Shown in pieces: positions 17,707-26,702 of a stretch of DNA of 64,000 bases (position 1 is the first letter of the stretch; every line of letters begins with the position of its first letter). Source of the DNA: an uncultured Actinomycetes bacterium (lineage in GTDB: Bacteria; Actinomycetota; Acidimicrobiia; Acidimicrobiales; RAAP-2); NCBI GenBank assembly GCA_903830655.1, contig CAIKUQ010000048.1:1-64000 (forward strand), read 5' to 3'. The notes below the pieces were generated by a model, which was given only the letters and a program-made list of their open reading frames with translations, had not been told where the DNA came from and did not search any database. The position numbers and the translations under genes were made by a program.

Positions 17707-18351
17707 ATGGCTCGTTATACCGGACCCGTTTGCCGACTCTGTCGTCGTGAGCGCACCAAATTGTTCTTGAAGGGTGAGCGTTGCTTCACCCTGAAGTGCC
17801 CAGTAGCTGAGAACTCAGACCGACAGAAGCGCGCCTTCCCACCAGGGATGCACGGCCGCGACCGTCAGCGTCAGGGATCGGAGTACTTGGGTCAGCTGCG
17901 TGAAAAGCAGAAGGCTCGTCGTATCTACGGTCTCTTGGAGCAGCAGTTTCGCAACCTCTACGAAGAGGCCAGCCGTCGTCCCGGCATGACCGGTACCAAC
18001 CTGTTGCAGTTCCTCGAGCTGCGTCTAGACAACGTCGCCTACCGTGCCGGTTGGGGTGCTTCACGTGCTCAGGCTCGTCAGTTCGTTCGTCACGGTCACG
18101 TCACCGTGAACGGCAAGCGCGTAACGATTCCCTCGTACCGCGTTCGCCCCGGTGAAGTAGTGGCCCTTAAGCCCATCACCCGCGAGAACGCCTTTGTAAA
18201 GCGCAACCAAGACATGCTCGACCGTACCGTTCCTGGTTGGCTCGAGACGGGCGAGAACGGCTTTGCTGTTACCATCCGCGTTGTCCCACAGCGTGAGCAG
18301 ATTGACGAATCGATTAAAGAGCAGCTCATTGTTGAGTTGTACTCCAAGTAA
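17707..18351 (+). CDS. rpsD: 30S ribosomal protein S4 (zinc-binding)
   Basis: S4 starts 16S 5'-domain assembly. The N-terminus has a four-Cys zinc motif (VCRLCRRERTKLFLKGERCF, then TLKCP), so it is the C+ form. The S4 RNA-binding domain is RLDNVAYRAGWGASRAQARQ and FVRHGHVTVNGKRVTIPSY. The 214 residues are normal. Placing rpsD between rpsK and rpoA is the usual alpha-operon order. Confidence 0.98.
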   Translation: MARYTGPVCRLCRRERTKLFLKGERCFTLKCPVAENSDRQKRAFPPGMHGRDRQRQGSEYLGQLREKQKARRIYGLLEQQFRNLYEEASRRPGMTGTNLLQFLELRLDNVAYRAGWGASRAQARQFVRHGHVTVNGKRVTIPSYRVRPGEVVALKPITRENAFVKRNQDMLDRTVPGWLETGENGFAVTIRVVPQREQIDESIKEQLIVELYSK

Positions 18352-18381
18352 TAGAACTTAAGAAAACCCCGAGGAGTTTGT

Positions 18382-19326
18382 ATGTTGATTATCCAGCGCC
18401 CCACCATCGAAGCACTAGGCAATGAGGTCTCGAACCGTCAGAGCTTCGCTATTGGACCACTCGACCCAGGATTTGGGCACACGCTTGGCAACAGCCTGCG
18501 TCGCACCCTGTTGTCGTCGATCCCTGGCGCCGCGGCTACGCGCGTCAAGTTCGACGGTGGCGTAGTCCACGAGTTCGGCACCATCGAAGGCGTGAAGGAA
18601 GATGTCCAGGACATCTGCTTGAACCTGAAGGACCTGCTCATCACTTCCGTGAGCGACGAGCCAGTTGTTGTTCGCCTTGACAAGAAGGGCGAGGGCGACG
18701 TAACCGCCGCTGACCTCGTCTTGAGTTCGGATGTTGAAGTTCTGAACCCCACCTTGCACCTCGCATCACTCACCAGCGCTAAGAGTGCGTTGAGCTTCGA
18801 GCTCACCATTGAGCGCGGCAAGGGATACGTTGGCGCCGAGGGCAACAAGGGTGCTGGCACCATTGGTGTCATTCCTTTGGACGCAATCTTCACCCCCGTT
18901 CGTCGTGTGAGCTTCGAAATTGAGCCAGTACGCGTTGAGCAAAGCAAGGACTTTGACCGTCTCGTTATCGAAGTTGAGACTGACGGCACCATCACTCCAC
19001 GCGAAGCCTTGGCTTCAGGTTCTAAGACTCTTGGTCAGCTCATTGGCTTGATTTCAGAGATGGACTCCGAGGCTCCTTCACTGGAACTTGGTGACGTAGG
19101 AACCGCTCAGGCGGCCGCCAGCGAGCTCGACATTCGCATCGAAGAGTTGGGCCTAACCGAGCGTTCACGAAACTGCTTGAAGCGCGCTGGTATTAACACC
19201 ATCGCTCAGCTCGTTAACGCAACGCAGCAGGATCTGACCTCGATCACTAACTTTGGTCAGACCTCGCTCAAGGACGTAACCGACCGTCTCGCCGAGCGCG
19301 GACTGTCACTGCGAGTAGAGGAATAA
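18382..19326 (+). CDS. rpoA: RNA polymerase alpha subunit
   Basis: Alpha nucleates polymerase assembly; its C-terminal domain binds DNA and activators. The N-terminal domain is residues 1-230 (PLDPGFGHTLGNSLRRTLLS, IEGVKEDVQDICLNLKDLL) and the C-terminal domain about 250-310 (IEELGLTERSRNCLKRAGIN, FGQTSLKDVTDRLAERGLSL). The 314 residues match the family. GAGGAG precedes the ATG. rplQ follows 3 bp after the stop. Confidence 0.98.
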   Translation: MLIIQRPTIEALGNEVSNRQSFAIGPLDPGFGHTLGNSLRRTLLSSIPGAAATRVKFDGGVVHEFGTIEGVKEDVQDICLNLKDLLITSVSDEPVVVRLDKKGEGDVTAADLVLSSDVEVLNPTLHLASLTSAKSALSFELTIERGKGYVGAEGNKGAGTIGVIPLDAIFTPVRRVSFEIEPVRVEQSKDFDRLVIEVETDGTITPREALASGSKTLGQLIGLISEMDSEAPSLELGDVGTAQAAASELDIRIEELGLTERSRNCLKRAGINTIAQLVNATQQDLTSITNFGQTSLKDVTDRLAERGLSLRVEE

Positions 19327-19329
19327 AGC

Positions 19330-19692
19330 ATGCGCGGAGCACCCACTAAAGGCAAACGTTTCGGCGGATCAAGCGCTCACCAGAAGGCCATGTTTGGCAA
19401 CCTGGTATCGCAGATGATCGCGGCTGAAGGAATTGTCACCACCGAGGCCAAGGCTAAGGCCCTTCGTCCGGTTCTTGAAAAGGTTGTAACGGCCGCGAAG
19501 AACTCTCCTGAGGGTTCTGTTCACGCTCAGCGTCGCGTCGTGGCACTTATTCGTGACAAGGACATGACTCACAAGTTGTTCACCGAGATTGCTCCTCGTT
19601 ACAAGGAGCGTCCTGGTGGCTACACCCGCATCTTGAAGCTCGGACCGCGTCAGGGCGACAACGCTCCAATGGCGCGCATTGAGTTCGTCTAA
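19330..19692 (+). CDS. rplQ: 50S ribosomal protein L17
   Basis: L17 lies near the tunnel exit. The 120 residues contain KGKRFGGSSAHQKAMFGNLV, IVTTEAKAKALRPVLEKVVT and RPGGYTRILKLGPRQGDNAP. It directly follows rpoA and overlaps the truA TTG start by 14 bp. Confidence 0.98.
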   Translation: MRGAPTKGKRFGGSSAHQKAMFGNLVSQMIAAEGIVTTEAKAKALRPVLEKVVTAAKNSPEGSVHAQRRVVALIRDKDMTHKLFTEIAPRYKERPGGYTRILKLGPRQGDNAPMARIEFV

Positions 19693-20542
19693 ACCAACTC
19701 ACTCAGCCAGTCAACGCTGGCGTCTCGACCTCGCTTACGACGGTCGTGGCTTTAACGGTTTTGCTTATCAGCCCCGTCACGAAACCGTGGTGGGGCTTTT
19801 ACGCGAAACACTGCAAACCACCTTGCAACTCGATGTTCCACCAGTAATTGTGGGCGCCGGTCGCACCGACACCGGTGTGCACGCCCTGGCCCAAACGATC
19901 AGTCTCGATCTGCCCGCACCGCTGTTCAAGTCGGTACGCGAGCCCGAAGCCGAGCGACTCATTAAGTCACTGAATAAGCAGTTACGTGGCCGAATCAAGA
20001 TTTTGCGTGCCGAACCGGTCAGCTATGGCTTTCACGCTCGTTATTCCGCCACGTGGCGGGAGTATCGATATTTGGTCTTTGAAGAGGCTCGACCTAACTT
20101 GAGCTTCGCCTCGGACTGGTCTTGGGCGATTGCCGGGAGTTTGAATATACGCGCCATGAATCGCGCCGGCAAGGCCGCCGTGGGCACCCACGACTTTCGG
20201 GCCTTTTGTCGCAAGAAGGCGGGTAGTAGCGGGGAAGACCCCATTATGCGAAAAGTCCTCGCCATTAAGTGGGAGCGAGTCGCCGACCGGTGGGAATTGA
20301 CCCCCAACGCTCAAGAGGTCACGAAATTGACCATTCGGGCTGAGTCTTTCTGCCACAACATGGTCCGCTGCCTGACCTCGACCATGGTGGAGATTGGGCT
20401 GGGGGAATTGCCCGAAAACACCATCGCTGAGCGCCTAGAGAGCCTTTCTCGGGACTTTTTGCCACCCCCCGCCCCACCACAGGGCCTAGCCCTGGTTGGC
20501 GTGGGTTACCCAAATTTGCCTAAACCGGTCAGAAAATCCTAA
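19679..20542 (+). CDS. truA: tRNA pseudouridine synthase A (38-40)
   Basis: Makes pseudouridine at positions 38-40 of tRNA anticodon arms. The catalytic Asp lies in VGAGRTDTGVHALAQTISLD, and the family sequences VSYGFHARYSATWREYRYLV and SFCHNMVRCLTSTMVEIG are present. The TTG start inside the end of rplQ gives 287 residues; no ATG or GTG is better placed before the conserved LDLAYDGRGFNGFAYQ. Linkage to rplQ is common. Confidence 0.95.
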   Translation: MSSSKPTHSASQRWRLDLAYDGRGFNGFAYQPRHETVVGLLRETLQTTLQLDVPPVIVGAGRTDTGVHALAQTISLDLPAPLFKSVREPEAERLIKSLNKQLRGRIKILRAEPVSYGFHARYSATWREYRYLVFEEARPNLSFASDWSWAIAGSLNIRAMNRAGKAAVGTHDFRAFCRKKAGSSGEDPIMRKVLAIKWERVADRWELTPNAQEVTKLTIRAESFCHNMVRCLTSTMVEIGLGELPENTIAERLESLSRDFLPPPAPPQGLALVGVGYPNLPKPVRKS

Positions 20543-20545
20543 GAT
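20516..20545 (+). promoter_or_regulatory. Candidate promoter of rplM-rpsI
   Basis: TTGCCT (20516-20521), an 18-bp spacer and TAAGAT (20540-20545), overlapping the truA stop region. The predicted transcript would have a leader of about 50 nt before rplM. Confidence 0.55.
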
Positions 20546-20554
20546 AGTTATCCC

Positions 20555-20580
20555 TTCGGAAGGCCCCTGGGAATTCCGAA
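20555..20580 (+). promoter_or_regulatory. Hairpin in the rplM leader
   Basis: TTCGGAA (20555-20561) pairs with TTCCGAA (20574-20580) around a 12-nt loop, just before the AAGGAA Shine-Dalgarno sequence of rplM. L13 leaders that mediate autoregulation are known in Firmicutes. Whether this is an equivalent is inference from position and shape only. Confidence 0.35.
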
Positions 20581-20601
20581 AAGTTCGCTGAAGGAAATAT
20601 T

Positions 20602-21048
20602 GTGCGCACCTACACCCCAAAAGTTGAAGAGATCACACGCGAGTGGCACGTCCTCGACGCCGAAGGACTTGTCCTTGGTCGTCTCTCGACCGTTGCCGCT
20701 ACCTTGCTCCGTGGCAAGCACCGCACCTTTTACGCTCCCCACATCGACACTGGTGACAATGTCATTGTGATCAACGCTGAGAAGATCGTCGTGACCGCTA
20801 ACAAGCTCGCTCAGAACAAGCACTGGCGTCACTCGGGCTACCCCGGTGGTATCCGTTCGACGTCTTGGCAGAAGATGTTCGACGAAGACCCCGTCGAGCT
20901 GGTGACGAAGTCAATTCGCGGCATGGTCCCCAAGAACCGTTTGGGCCGCGCTCAGATGGACAAACTATTCGTTTACAAGGGCCCTGAGCACCCACACATC
21001 GCGCAGCAGCCAAAGAAGTATGACACCTCGGCAGTCCGCCGCGGTTAA
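20602..21048 (+). CDS. rplM: 50S ribosomal protein L13
   Basis: L13 is an early 50S assembly protein. The 148 residues contain [60 protein letters not shown] and [20 protein letters not shown]. The GTG start has AAGGAA in front. It pairs with rpsI 11 bp downstream, the standard L13-S9 unit. Confidence 0.98.
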   Translation: MRTYTPKVEEITREWHVLDAEGLVLGRLSTVAATLLRGKHRTFYAPHIDTGDNVIVINAEKIVVTANKLAQNKHWRHSGYPGGIRSTSWQKMFDEDPVELVTKSIRGMVPKNRLGRAQMDKLFVYKGPEHPHIAQQPKKYDTSAVRRG

Positions 21049-21059
21049 GGAGAAAATTC

Positions 21060-21452
21060 GTGTCTAGCCCAATCACTCAGACCACTGGACGTCGTAAAGA
21101 GGCGGTTGCTCGCGTACGCCTTCGCCCCGGTACTGGCACCATCACGATTAACTCTCGTGCCTTCGACAACTACTTCACCTCACCAACTCACCGCATGATG
21201 GTGATGGAGCCCCTTCGCCTGCTCGACGCTCAGCAGACCTACGACATTGACGCCACCATCGAAGGTGGCGGCATGGCCGGACAAGCTGGCGCACTCCGTT
21301 TGGGAATCTCACGCTCACTGCTTGAACTCGCCGAAGAGTCTCGTGGCACCTTGAAGAAGGCCGGCCTCTTGACCCGTGATGCGCGCAAGAAAGAGTCCAA
21401 GAAGTACGGTCTCAAGAAGGCTCGTAAAGCGCCTCAGTACTCGAAGCGGTAG
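21060..21452 (+). CDS. rpsI: 30S ribosomal protein S9
   Basis: S9's C-terminal tail reaches the P-site tRNA. The 130 residues contain [40 protein letters not shown] and the terminal [12 protein letters not shown]. The GTG start follows AAGGAG. glmM begins immediately after the stop. Confidence 0.98.
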   Translation: MSSPITQTTGRRKEAVARVRLRPGTGTITINSRAFDNYFTSPTHRMMVMEPLRLLDAQQTYDIDATIEGGGMAGQAGALRLGISRSLLELAEESRGTLKKAGLLTRDARKKESKKYGLKKARKAPQYSKR

Positions 21453-22766
21453 TTGTCCATGCCCGTGCACTTTGGCACGGACGGTATTCGTGGGCTGGTG
21501 CCTGACGAAATCAACGTCAAGTTGGCTTATCGACTTGGTCGTGCCGTCGCGGAGGTTTTTGTAGCCCCCGTCTACGTTGGCTACGACACCCGTGAATCCT
21601 CGCCCTCGCTCGCTCAAGCGGTATTAGCGGGTCTGGCTGATGGTGGCGCCAGCGGAGTGAACCTGGGGATCTTTACCACTCCCGGCGTGGCGGTCATTGC
21701 CCAACAGCGCAACGGAGTCGGCATTGTCGTTTCCGCTTCGCACAATCCGTATCACGACAACGGACTGAAGGTTCTAAACCTTGGTGGGGGAAAGCTCGAC
21801 CGCACCACCGAAGAGGCGGTAGAAAACGCCTTGAGCAACACCGATGCGCCAACGACTCTCGATTTTCTCGAGGTCGAAGTCGATGAGTCCGCACAGCACG
21901 ACTACGCCCACCACCTTCGTAAATTGGTGCCTAATGATCTGACGGGTTTGCACATCGTCCTCGACTGTTCCAATGGAGCGGCCAGTTACGTGGCCCACGA
22001 ACTCTTTGAAGCAACGGGCGCACGAATCACCGCTATCAATGACCAACCCGATGGCCAAAATATCAACCTCAACTGTGGCTCGACCAAGCCCGCGGGACTC
22101 AGCGCCAAAGTCTTAGAGCTAAAAGCAGACCTCGGTCTCGCCTTTGACGGAGATGCCGATCGCCTAATTGCGGTGGACGCCAACGGCGTCGTGCGCGATG
22201 GCGATGACATTATGGTCCTCTTGACTCTGGACCGGATTAACTCGGGTACCTTGGGCGGGGGACTTGCCGTTACCCAAATGAGCAATCTCGGACTGCACCG
22301 CGTGATGCGCGAAGCCCACGTTGAGGTCGTAGAGACAGAGGTGGGCGACCGCAATGTTTTGCTCGCGCTCGAAGAGCGAGCCTGGATCTTGGGTGGTGAG
22401 CAAAGTGGTCACATTATCTTCCGCGAACTAGCCCCTACGGGTGACGGAATGTTGACGGGACTCTTTGTGGCAGACCTAGTGATGCGTCACGGCCCCTTGT
22501 CCGAACAAGCCGATCGTGCGTGGTTGCGTGTGCCCCAGGCGCTCATCAACATCGCCAAAGATGAATTCAATACCGTGCAAGTTGAGTCGATCTTTAGTCG
22601 ACTGATGACGGAGTACGCAGTAGACCCCGCTGATGTTCGCTTACTGATACGCCCTTCAGGGACCGAACCAGTTGTGCGGGTGATGATTGAGGCACTGAAC
22701 GCTGAATTCGTAACGACCTTTGGTCAAGAACTACATGCTCTCTTTGGAGATTCCTCCGAAAGCTAA
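21453..22766 (+). CDS. glmM: Phosphoglucosamine mutase
   Basis: Converts glucosamine-6-phosphate to glucosamine-1-phosphate for UDP-GlcNAc and peptidoglycan. The phospho-Ser loop VVSASHNPYHDNG (Ser96), the Mg-binding AFDGDADRLIAV and the C-terminal phosphate-binding RPSGTEPVVRVM are present. The 437 residues match the family. The frame starts at TTG 21453, directly after the rpsI stop; ATG 21459 (MPVHFGTDGIRG) is equally plausible. glmS follows after 27 bp, so the next two enzymes of the same pathway sit together. Confidence 0.96.
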   Translation: MSMPVHFGTDGIRGLVPDEINVKLAYRLGRAVAEVFVAPVYVGYDTRESSPSLAQAVLAGLADGGASGVNLGIFTTPGVAVIAQQRNGVGIVVSASHNPYHDNGLKVLNLGGGKLDRTTEEAVENALSNTDAPTTLDFLEVEVDESAQHDYAHHLRKLVPNDLTGLHIVLDCSNGAASYVAHELFEATGARITAINDQPDGQNINLNCGSTKPAGLSAKVLELKADLGLAFDGDADRLIAVDANGVVRDGDDIMVLLTLDRINSGTLGGGLAVTQMSNLGLHRVMREAHVEVVETEVGDRNVLLALEERAWILGGEQSGHIIFRELAPTGDGMLTGLFVADLVMRHGPLSEQADRAWLRVPQALINIAKDEFNTVQVESIFSRLMTEYAVDPADVRLLIRPSGTEPVVRVMIEALNAEFVTTFGQELHALFGDSSES

Positions 22767-22780
22767 AGTGACCACCCGAG

Positions 22781-22786
22781 TAGGCT
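22781..22786 (+). promoter_or_regulatory. Candidate leaderless -10 element for glmS
   Basis: TAGGCT ends 7 nt before the glmS ATG and no Shine-Dalgarno sequence lies between. This is the spacing expected for a leaderless transcript starting at the A of the ATG. No good -35 is seen. Confidence 0.4.
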
Positions 22787-22793
22787 GGTTACT

Positions 22794-24635
22794 ATGTGCG
22801 GCATTATTGGAGTTGTCGGCTCAACCTCGACCCTCGACACTTTGCTGGAGGGCTTGTCACGCCTCGAATACCGCGGATACGACTCGGCCGGCATTGCGCT
22901 GGTGCGTCAGGGAGAAACATGGAGAGCCCGCACCGCGAGTGGTACCGAATCGGTTGAGGCACTCGTTCGCGCCTGCGCCGAGGCCCCAACTGGGTTGACC
23001 ACCGGCATCGGCCACACCCGATGGGCGACCCACGGTGCCCCCGAGGCCATGAACGCCCACCCGCATCTCGATTGTTCGGGCCACATCGCCATTATCCACA
23101 ATGGAATCATTGAAAATCACCTCGCCCTGAAAGAAGACCTAAAGGCTCGAGGTCACCAGTTCACTTCAGTCACCGACTCAGAGGTGCTCGCCCACCAGAT
23201 TGAAGAACTCCGCGCCACGGGCCATAACCTTCTCGATTCAGTTCGCCTGAGTTTGGCCAGCGTACGGGGGGCCTTTTCCTTAGCCGTGGTCGACGCCAAT
23301 GAGCCCAATACCATCGTGGCGGCTCGACGGGTTTCGCCACTTATCGTGGCGACCGCTCCGGGTATGACCTATCTCGCCAGCGACATTCCCGCTATCTTCG
23401 ATCGCGCCACCTCCTTCTATGGCGTCGATGACGACCAAGTCGTGCAATTAACTCCAGAGGGTTTTCACGCCGTTGACTTAGAGGGGGTCAGTGTTCAGCT
23501 CGCGCCCCTCACCGTTGAGTGGGACCTCGAGACCGCCCAAAAGGGTGGCTACGACGACTTCATGGCCAAGGAGATTGCCGAGCAACCACAAGCTCTTCGT
23601 GCCACTTTGATGGATCGCCGCCGCGCGGATGGGACGTTCACCTTTGACGAAATGCGCGTTAGTGACGAGGAACTCAAAGAGGTTCGTCGCGTTGTTCTGG
23701 TCGCGGCGGGAACCAGTTTTCACGCGGCCCTGGTTGCGAAATACGCCATCGAGAAGTGGGCGCGACTGAGTGTTGACGTTGAGATCTCATCGGAGTATCG
23801 CTATCGCGACCCCGTTGTTGAGATTGGCACGTTAGTAATTGGGGTCTCGCAAAGTGGCGAGACCATCGACACCATTCAGGCCTGTCGCGAAGCGAAGCTC
23901 CGTGGGGCTCGCGTTATTGGAATTTCTAATATCGTTGACGCCTCGTTGGCTCGAGAATCAGATGCTGTTCTGTACACCCGAGCGGGACTTGAGGTTTCGG
24001 TGGCTTCTACTAAGGCCTTCGTGGCTCAGGTGGCGGTCCTCGAACTCTTGGCCCTGCACCTGGCCCAATTACGAGGGACGCTCGAACCGGGAGTCATTGA
24101 TGAACTCTTTACTCAACTCACCAGCGTGGCTGACCACGTCGCCACCGTTCTCTCTCGAACCGACCGAATCACCCTGGTTGCTAATGAACTTCGCAATACC
24201 CACGACTTCTTCTATCTGGGGCGCAATGTTGGATTCCCCACCGCTCTCGAAGGCGCATTGAAGTTGAAGGAACTTACCTACCTTCACGCTGAGGGTTACG
24301 CGGCTGGCGAACTCAAGCACGGTCCGCTCGCGTTAATTGAGCCCGGTGTAGTTGTGGTGGCGGTCGTTACTGACGCGAGTTTGCACGAGAAGATACTTTC
24401 AAACTTGGCTGAGGTCAAGGCCCGCGGCGCCTCGGTTGTTGCGATCGCCAGCGATGACGACGATGTCATCGACGCCGTGGCTGACTATGTTCTGCGGGTG
24501 CCATCAACCGACCCGTTACTGGCCCCAATCGTGGACATCATCCCTTTACAACAGTTTGCCTACGCTATGGCTCGCGGCCTAGGCCGCAACGTTGACCGCC
24601 CGAGAAATCTCGCCAAGACGGTGACGGTCGAATAG
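22794..24635 (+). CDS. glmS: Glutamine-fructose-6-phosphate aminotransferase
   Basis: Makes glucosamine-6-phosphate from fructose-6-phosphate and glutamine. The N-terminal Ntn glutaminase has the Cys nucleophile at residue 2 (MCGIIGVVGS) and GIGHTRWATHGAPEAMNAHP; two SIS domains follow (GTSFHAALVAKYAIEKWARL, VSQSGETIDTIQACREAK) with the C-terminal NLAKTVTVE. The 613 residues are full length. I see no glmS ribozyme upstream. The stop overlaps the acpS GTG. Confidence 0.98.
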   Translation: MCGIIGVVGSTSTLDTLLEGLSRLEYRGYDSAGIALVRQGETWRARTASGTESVEALVRACAEAPTGLTTGIGHTRWATHGAPEAMNAHPHLDCSGHIAIIHNGIIENHLALKEDLKARGHQFTSVTDSEVLAHQIEELRATGHNLLDSVRLSLASVRGAFSLAVVDANEPNTIVAARRVSPLIVATAPGMTYLASDIPAIFDRATSFYGVDDDQVVQLTPEGFHAVDLEGVSVQLAPLTVEWDLETAQKGGYDDFMAKEIAEQPQALRATLMDRRRADGTFTFDEMRVSDEELKEVRRVVLVAAGTSFHAALVAKYAIEKWARLSVDVEISSEYRYRDPVVEIGTLVIGVSQSGETIDTIQACREAKLRGARVIGISNIVDASLARESDAVLYTRAGLEVSVASTKAFVAQVAVLELLALHLAQLRGTLEPGVIDELFTQLTSVADHVATVLSRTDRITLVANELRNTHDFFYLGRNVGFPTALEGALKLKELTYLHAEGYAAGELKHGPLALIEPGVVVVAVVTDASLHEKILSNLAEVKARGASVVAIASDDDDVIDAVADYVLRVPSTDPLLAPIVDIIPLQQFAYAMARGLGRNVDRPRNLAKTVTVE

Positions 24636-25009
24636 TGGCCACAATCGGTGTTGGCGTTGATGTAGTAGATGTAGTTCGCTTTAGCGAACTACTCGAAAGA
24701 CGTGATGGACTCGCGGACCGCCTTTTTACGGCTCAAGAACGAGAGGACGCCAGTGAAGCTCCTGAGCGGTTGGCCGCACGTTTTTGTGCCAAGGAGGCCA
24801 CTCTCAAAGCATTAGGCGTTGGACTCGGACACGCTTGGCACGACATTGTGGTGCACCGTCTACCCAGTGGCGCACCAACTTTGGTACTTTCGGGTGAGGT
24901 TCTAGAGCTCGCCACCGCTCGCGGGGTGCGAAACTGGCACCTGTCGTTGAGTCATTCGGATTCAACCGCCATTGCCTATGTAGTCGCAACCGATGAGGAG
25001 GGCCAGTGA
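24635..25009 (+). CDS. acpS: Holo-[acyl-carrier-protein] synthase
   Basis: Transfers 4'-phosphopantetheine from CoA to acyl carrier protein. The Mg ligands are in GVGVDVVDVVRFSELL (Asp) and RLAARFCAKEATLKALGVG (Glu); LSLSHSDSTAIAYVV is the C-terminal signature. The 124 residues match. The GTG start overlaps the glmS stop. acpS next to alr is a common actinobacterial pairing. Confidence 0.96.
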   Translation: MATIGVGVDVVDVVRFSELLERRDGLADRLFTAQEREDASEAPERLAARFCAKEATLKALGVGLGHAWHDIVVHRLPSGAPTLVLSGEVLELATARGVRNWHLSLSHSDSTAIAYVVATDEEGQ

Positions 25010-26157
25010 CCGCTGAAGGAATTCACCGTCCCGCCTACGTCGAAGTTTCCTCTTCGGCCATGGCGCACAACATCGCAGTGCTTCGCTCCCTCGTACACGA
25101 CTCGAAGATTTGTGCCGTGGTGAAGGCCAACGGGTACGGGCACGGCGCAATCGTGGCCGCTCGCGCGGCCCTCGCTGGGGGTGCCGATTCGTTGGCCGTT
25201 GCGATCGTGGATGAGGGCATCGAACTCCGAGAAAACGGATTTACCACCGAGATTCTCGTTTTGGCGGAGATTGACGGGGCCGCTCTTCCCGTAGCGCTGC
25301 AATACGGATTAACCCTGACTATCGGTTCTCTCGCTGGCGCGAAAGAGACCGTCGGTGCCGCCGCCAAGGTTGGCGGCTCGCACAAGGTGCATCTCAAAGT
25401 AGATACGGGCATGGGTCGCATGGGAGTTCAGCCACTTGAGGTGACCGAGGCCATCCGGATTCTGCACGCCAGCGAACACATTGAGGTCGAAGGAATTTTT
25501 ACGCACTTTCCAGTTGCCGATGGGGCCAGTGAGGAAGATCGATCTTTCACTACCGCTCAGATTGAATTATTCAACGGAATTGTTGAAGAGCTGACCAATG
25601 AAAATCTCTGCCCTCCCGTTCGCCACCTGTCTAATAGCGCGGGTGCGGTCGCGTATCCTGACGCACAGCAATCATTGGTCCGAGCCGGACTCGCACTCTA
25701 TGGATATGCGCCCAGCGATTGGTTAGTGGGCAAGCTGGCCGCTAAGGGTGAAAAGCTCCAACCAGTGATGACAATTCGCGCGCAAGTGTCTGCCGTGCGC
25801 CGAGTGCCCGCGGGATCTCGCCCCAGTTATGGACGCCGCCGGCCAGTGACCAAAGAGTCGCTCATCGCCACTGTTCCATTCGGATACGCCGATGGTTTCC
25901 CTCGTCGTTTCTTTGAGGCCGGAGCTGAGGTGCTGATTGGCGCAAAACGCTACCCCCTCGCTGGAATGGTAACGATGGACCAGCTCTTGATCGATTGTGG
26001 CGATGATGAAATTCAACGTGGTGATGAAGTCATCTTGATGGGCACGCAGGGAAGCGAAACAATCTCCGCTGAAGAATGGGCCCAGCGCCTAGGCACCATC
26101 ACCTGGGAAGTGATGTGTGGCATTGGCGCCCGCTTGCCTCGAGTTGCCACCAAGTAA
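25006..26157 (+). CDS. alr: Alanine racemase
   Basis: PLP enzyme that makes D-Ala for peptidoglycan. The PLP Lys is in AVVKANGYGHGAIV (Lys40), the fold-type III barrel includes VHLKVDTGMGRMGV and EGIFTHFPVADGA, and the C-terminal domain carries SYGRRRPVTKESLIATVPFG and VTMDQLLIDCG. The 383 residues match. The GTG start overlaps acpS by 4 bp. Together with glmM and glmS, this region supplies cell-wall precursors. Confidence 0.97.
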   Translation: MTAEGIHRPAYVEVSSSAMAHNIAVLRSLVHDSKICAVVKANGYGHGAIVAARAALAGGADSLAVAIVDEGIELRENGFTTEILVLAEIDGAALPVALQYGLTLTIGSLAGAKETVGAAAKVGGSHKVHLKVDTGMGRMGVQPLEVTEAIRILHASEHIEVEGIFTHFPVADGASEEDRSFTTAQIELFNGIVEELTNENLCPPVRHLSNSAGAVAYPDAQQSLVRAGLALYGYAPSDWLVGKLAAKGEKLQPVMTIRAQVSAVRRVPAGSRPSYGRRRPVTKESLIATVPFGYADGFPRRFFEAGAEVLIGAKRYPLAGMVTMDQLLIDCGDDEIQRGDEVILMGTQGSETISAEEWAQRLGTITWEVMCGIGARLPRVATK

Positions 26158-26159
26158 CA

Positions 26160-26702
26160 GTGGATCTCAACGCACTGCTCTCGTGCACCAGGTGCGACCT
26201 TTCACAGAACCGACAGCGAGTAGTTGTGGGTTCCGGCCCGAGCCGTCCAACTCTGCTGGTGGTGGGTGAAGCACCCGGCAAGACCGAAGACGAAGGTGGC
26301 GAGCCCTTCATTGGACGTAGTGGACAACTACTTTTTAAATTGATTGAAGAAGAGGTGGGGATCACCCGCGCCGATTGTTTCGTAACCAATATCGCTAAGT
26401 GTCGCCCTCCGAATAATCGCCCACCCACCGCAAAAGAGTGTGAGGCGTGTCGACCCTGGTTGCTCGAGCAGCTTGATTCGTTGAGCCCTGACGCGGTCTT
26501 GAGCGTGGGCAATACCGCCACCCGACAACTATTTGGAGTCAGTGAAGGCATAAGCACAATTCATGGGCAACGCTTTGAGTTAAATGGGGTTTCGGGAATT
26601 GCGACGTACCACCCGGCAGCGGGTTTACGAAGTCCCAATAGCGTCATACCCATGATTCGAGAAGATCTCCGCATCTTAAAATCTCAGTTGTCACTCGCAT
26701 GA
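26160..26702 (+). CDS. Uracil-DNA glycosylase, family 4/5 (4Fe-4S)
   Basis: Removes uracil from DNA; the family carries an iron-sulfur cluster. Visible are the N-terminal C-x2-C (LLSCTRCDLS, residues 9 and 12), the active-site loop VVGEAPGKTEDEGGEPFIGR, the cysteines in NIAKCRPPNN and AKECEAC, and the C-terminal TYHPAAGLRSP. GTG 26160, 2 bp after alr, gives 180 residues; an open frame runs further upstream, but it overlaps alr and has no family resemblance. Its stop overlaps the tsaE ATG. It sits where NAD(P)HX-repair or other genes are often found in related loci. Confidence 0.93.
   Translation: MDLNALLSCTRCDLSQNRQRVVVGSGPSRPTLLVVGEAPGKTEDEGGEPFIGRSGQLLFKLIEEEVGITRADCFVTNIAKCRPPNNRPPTAKECEACRPWLLEQLDSLSPDAVLSVGNTATRQLFGVSEGISTIHGQRFELNGVSGIATYHPAAGLRSPNSVIPMIREDLRILKSQLSLA

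Noticed and set aside
26076..26159. N-terminal extension of the uracil-DNA glycosylase frame
   Set aside because: It overlaps the end of alr and has no UDG resemblance; GTG 26160 gives a normal N-terminus with the first C-x2-C.
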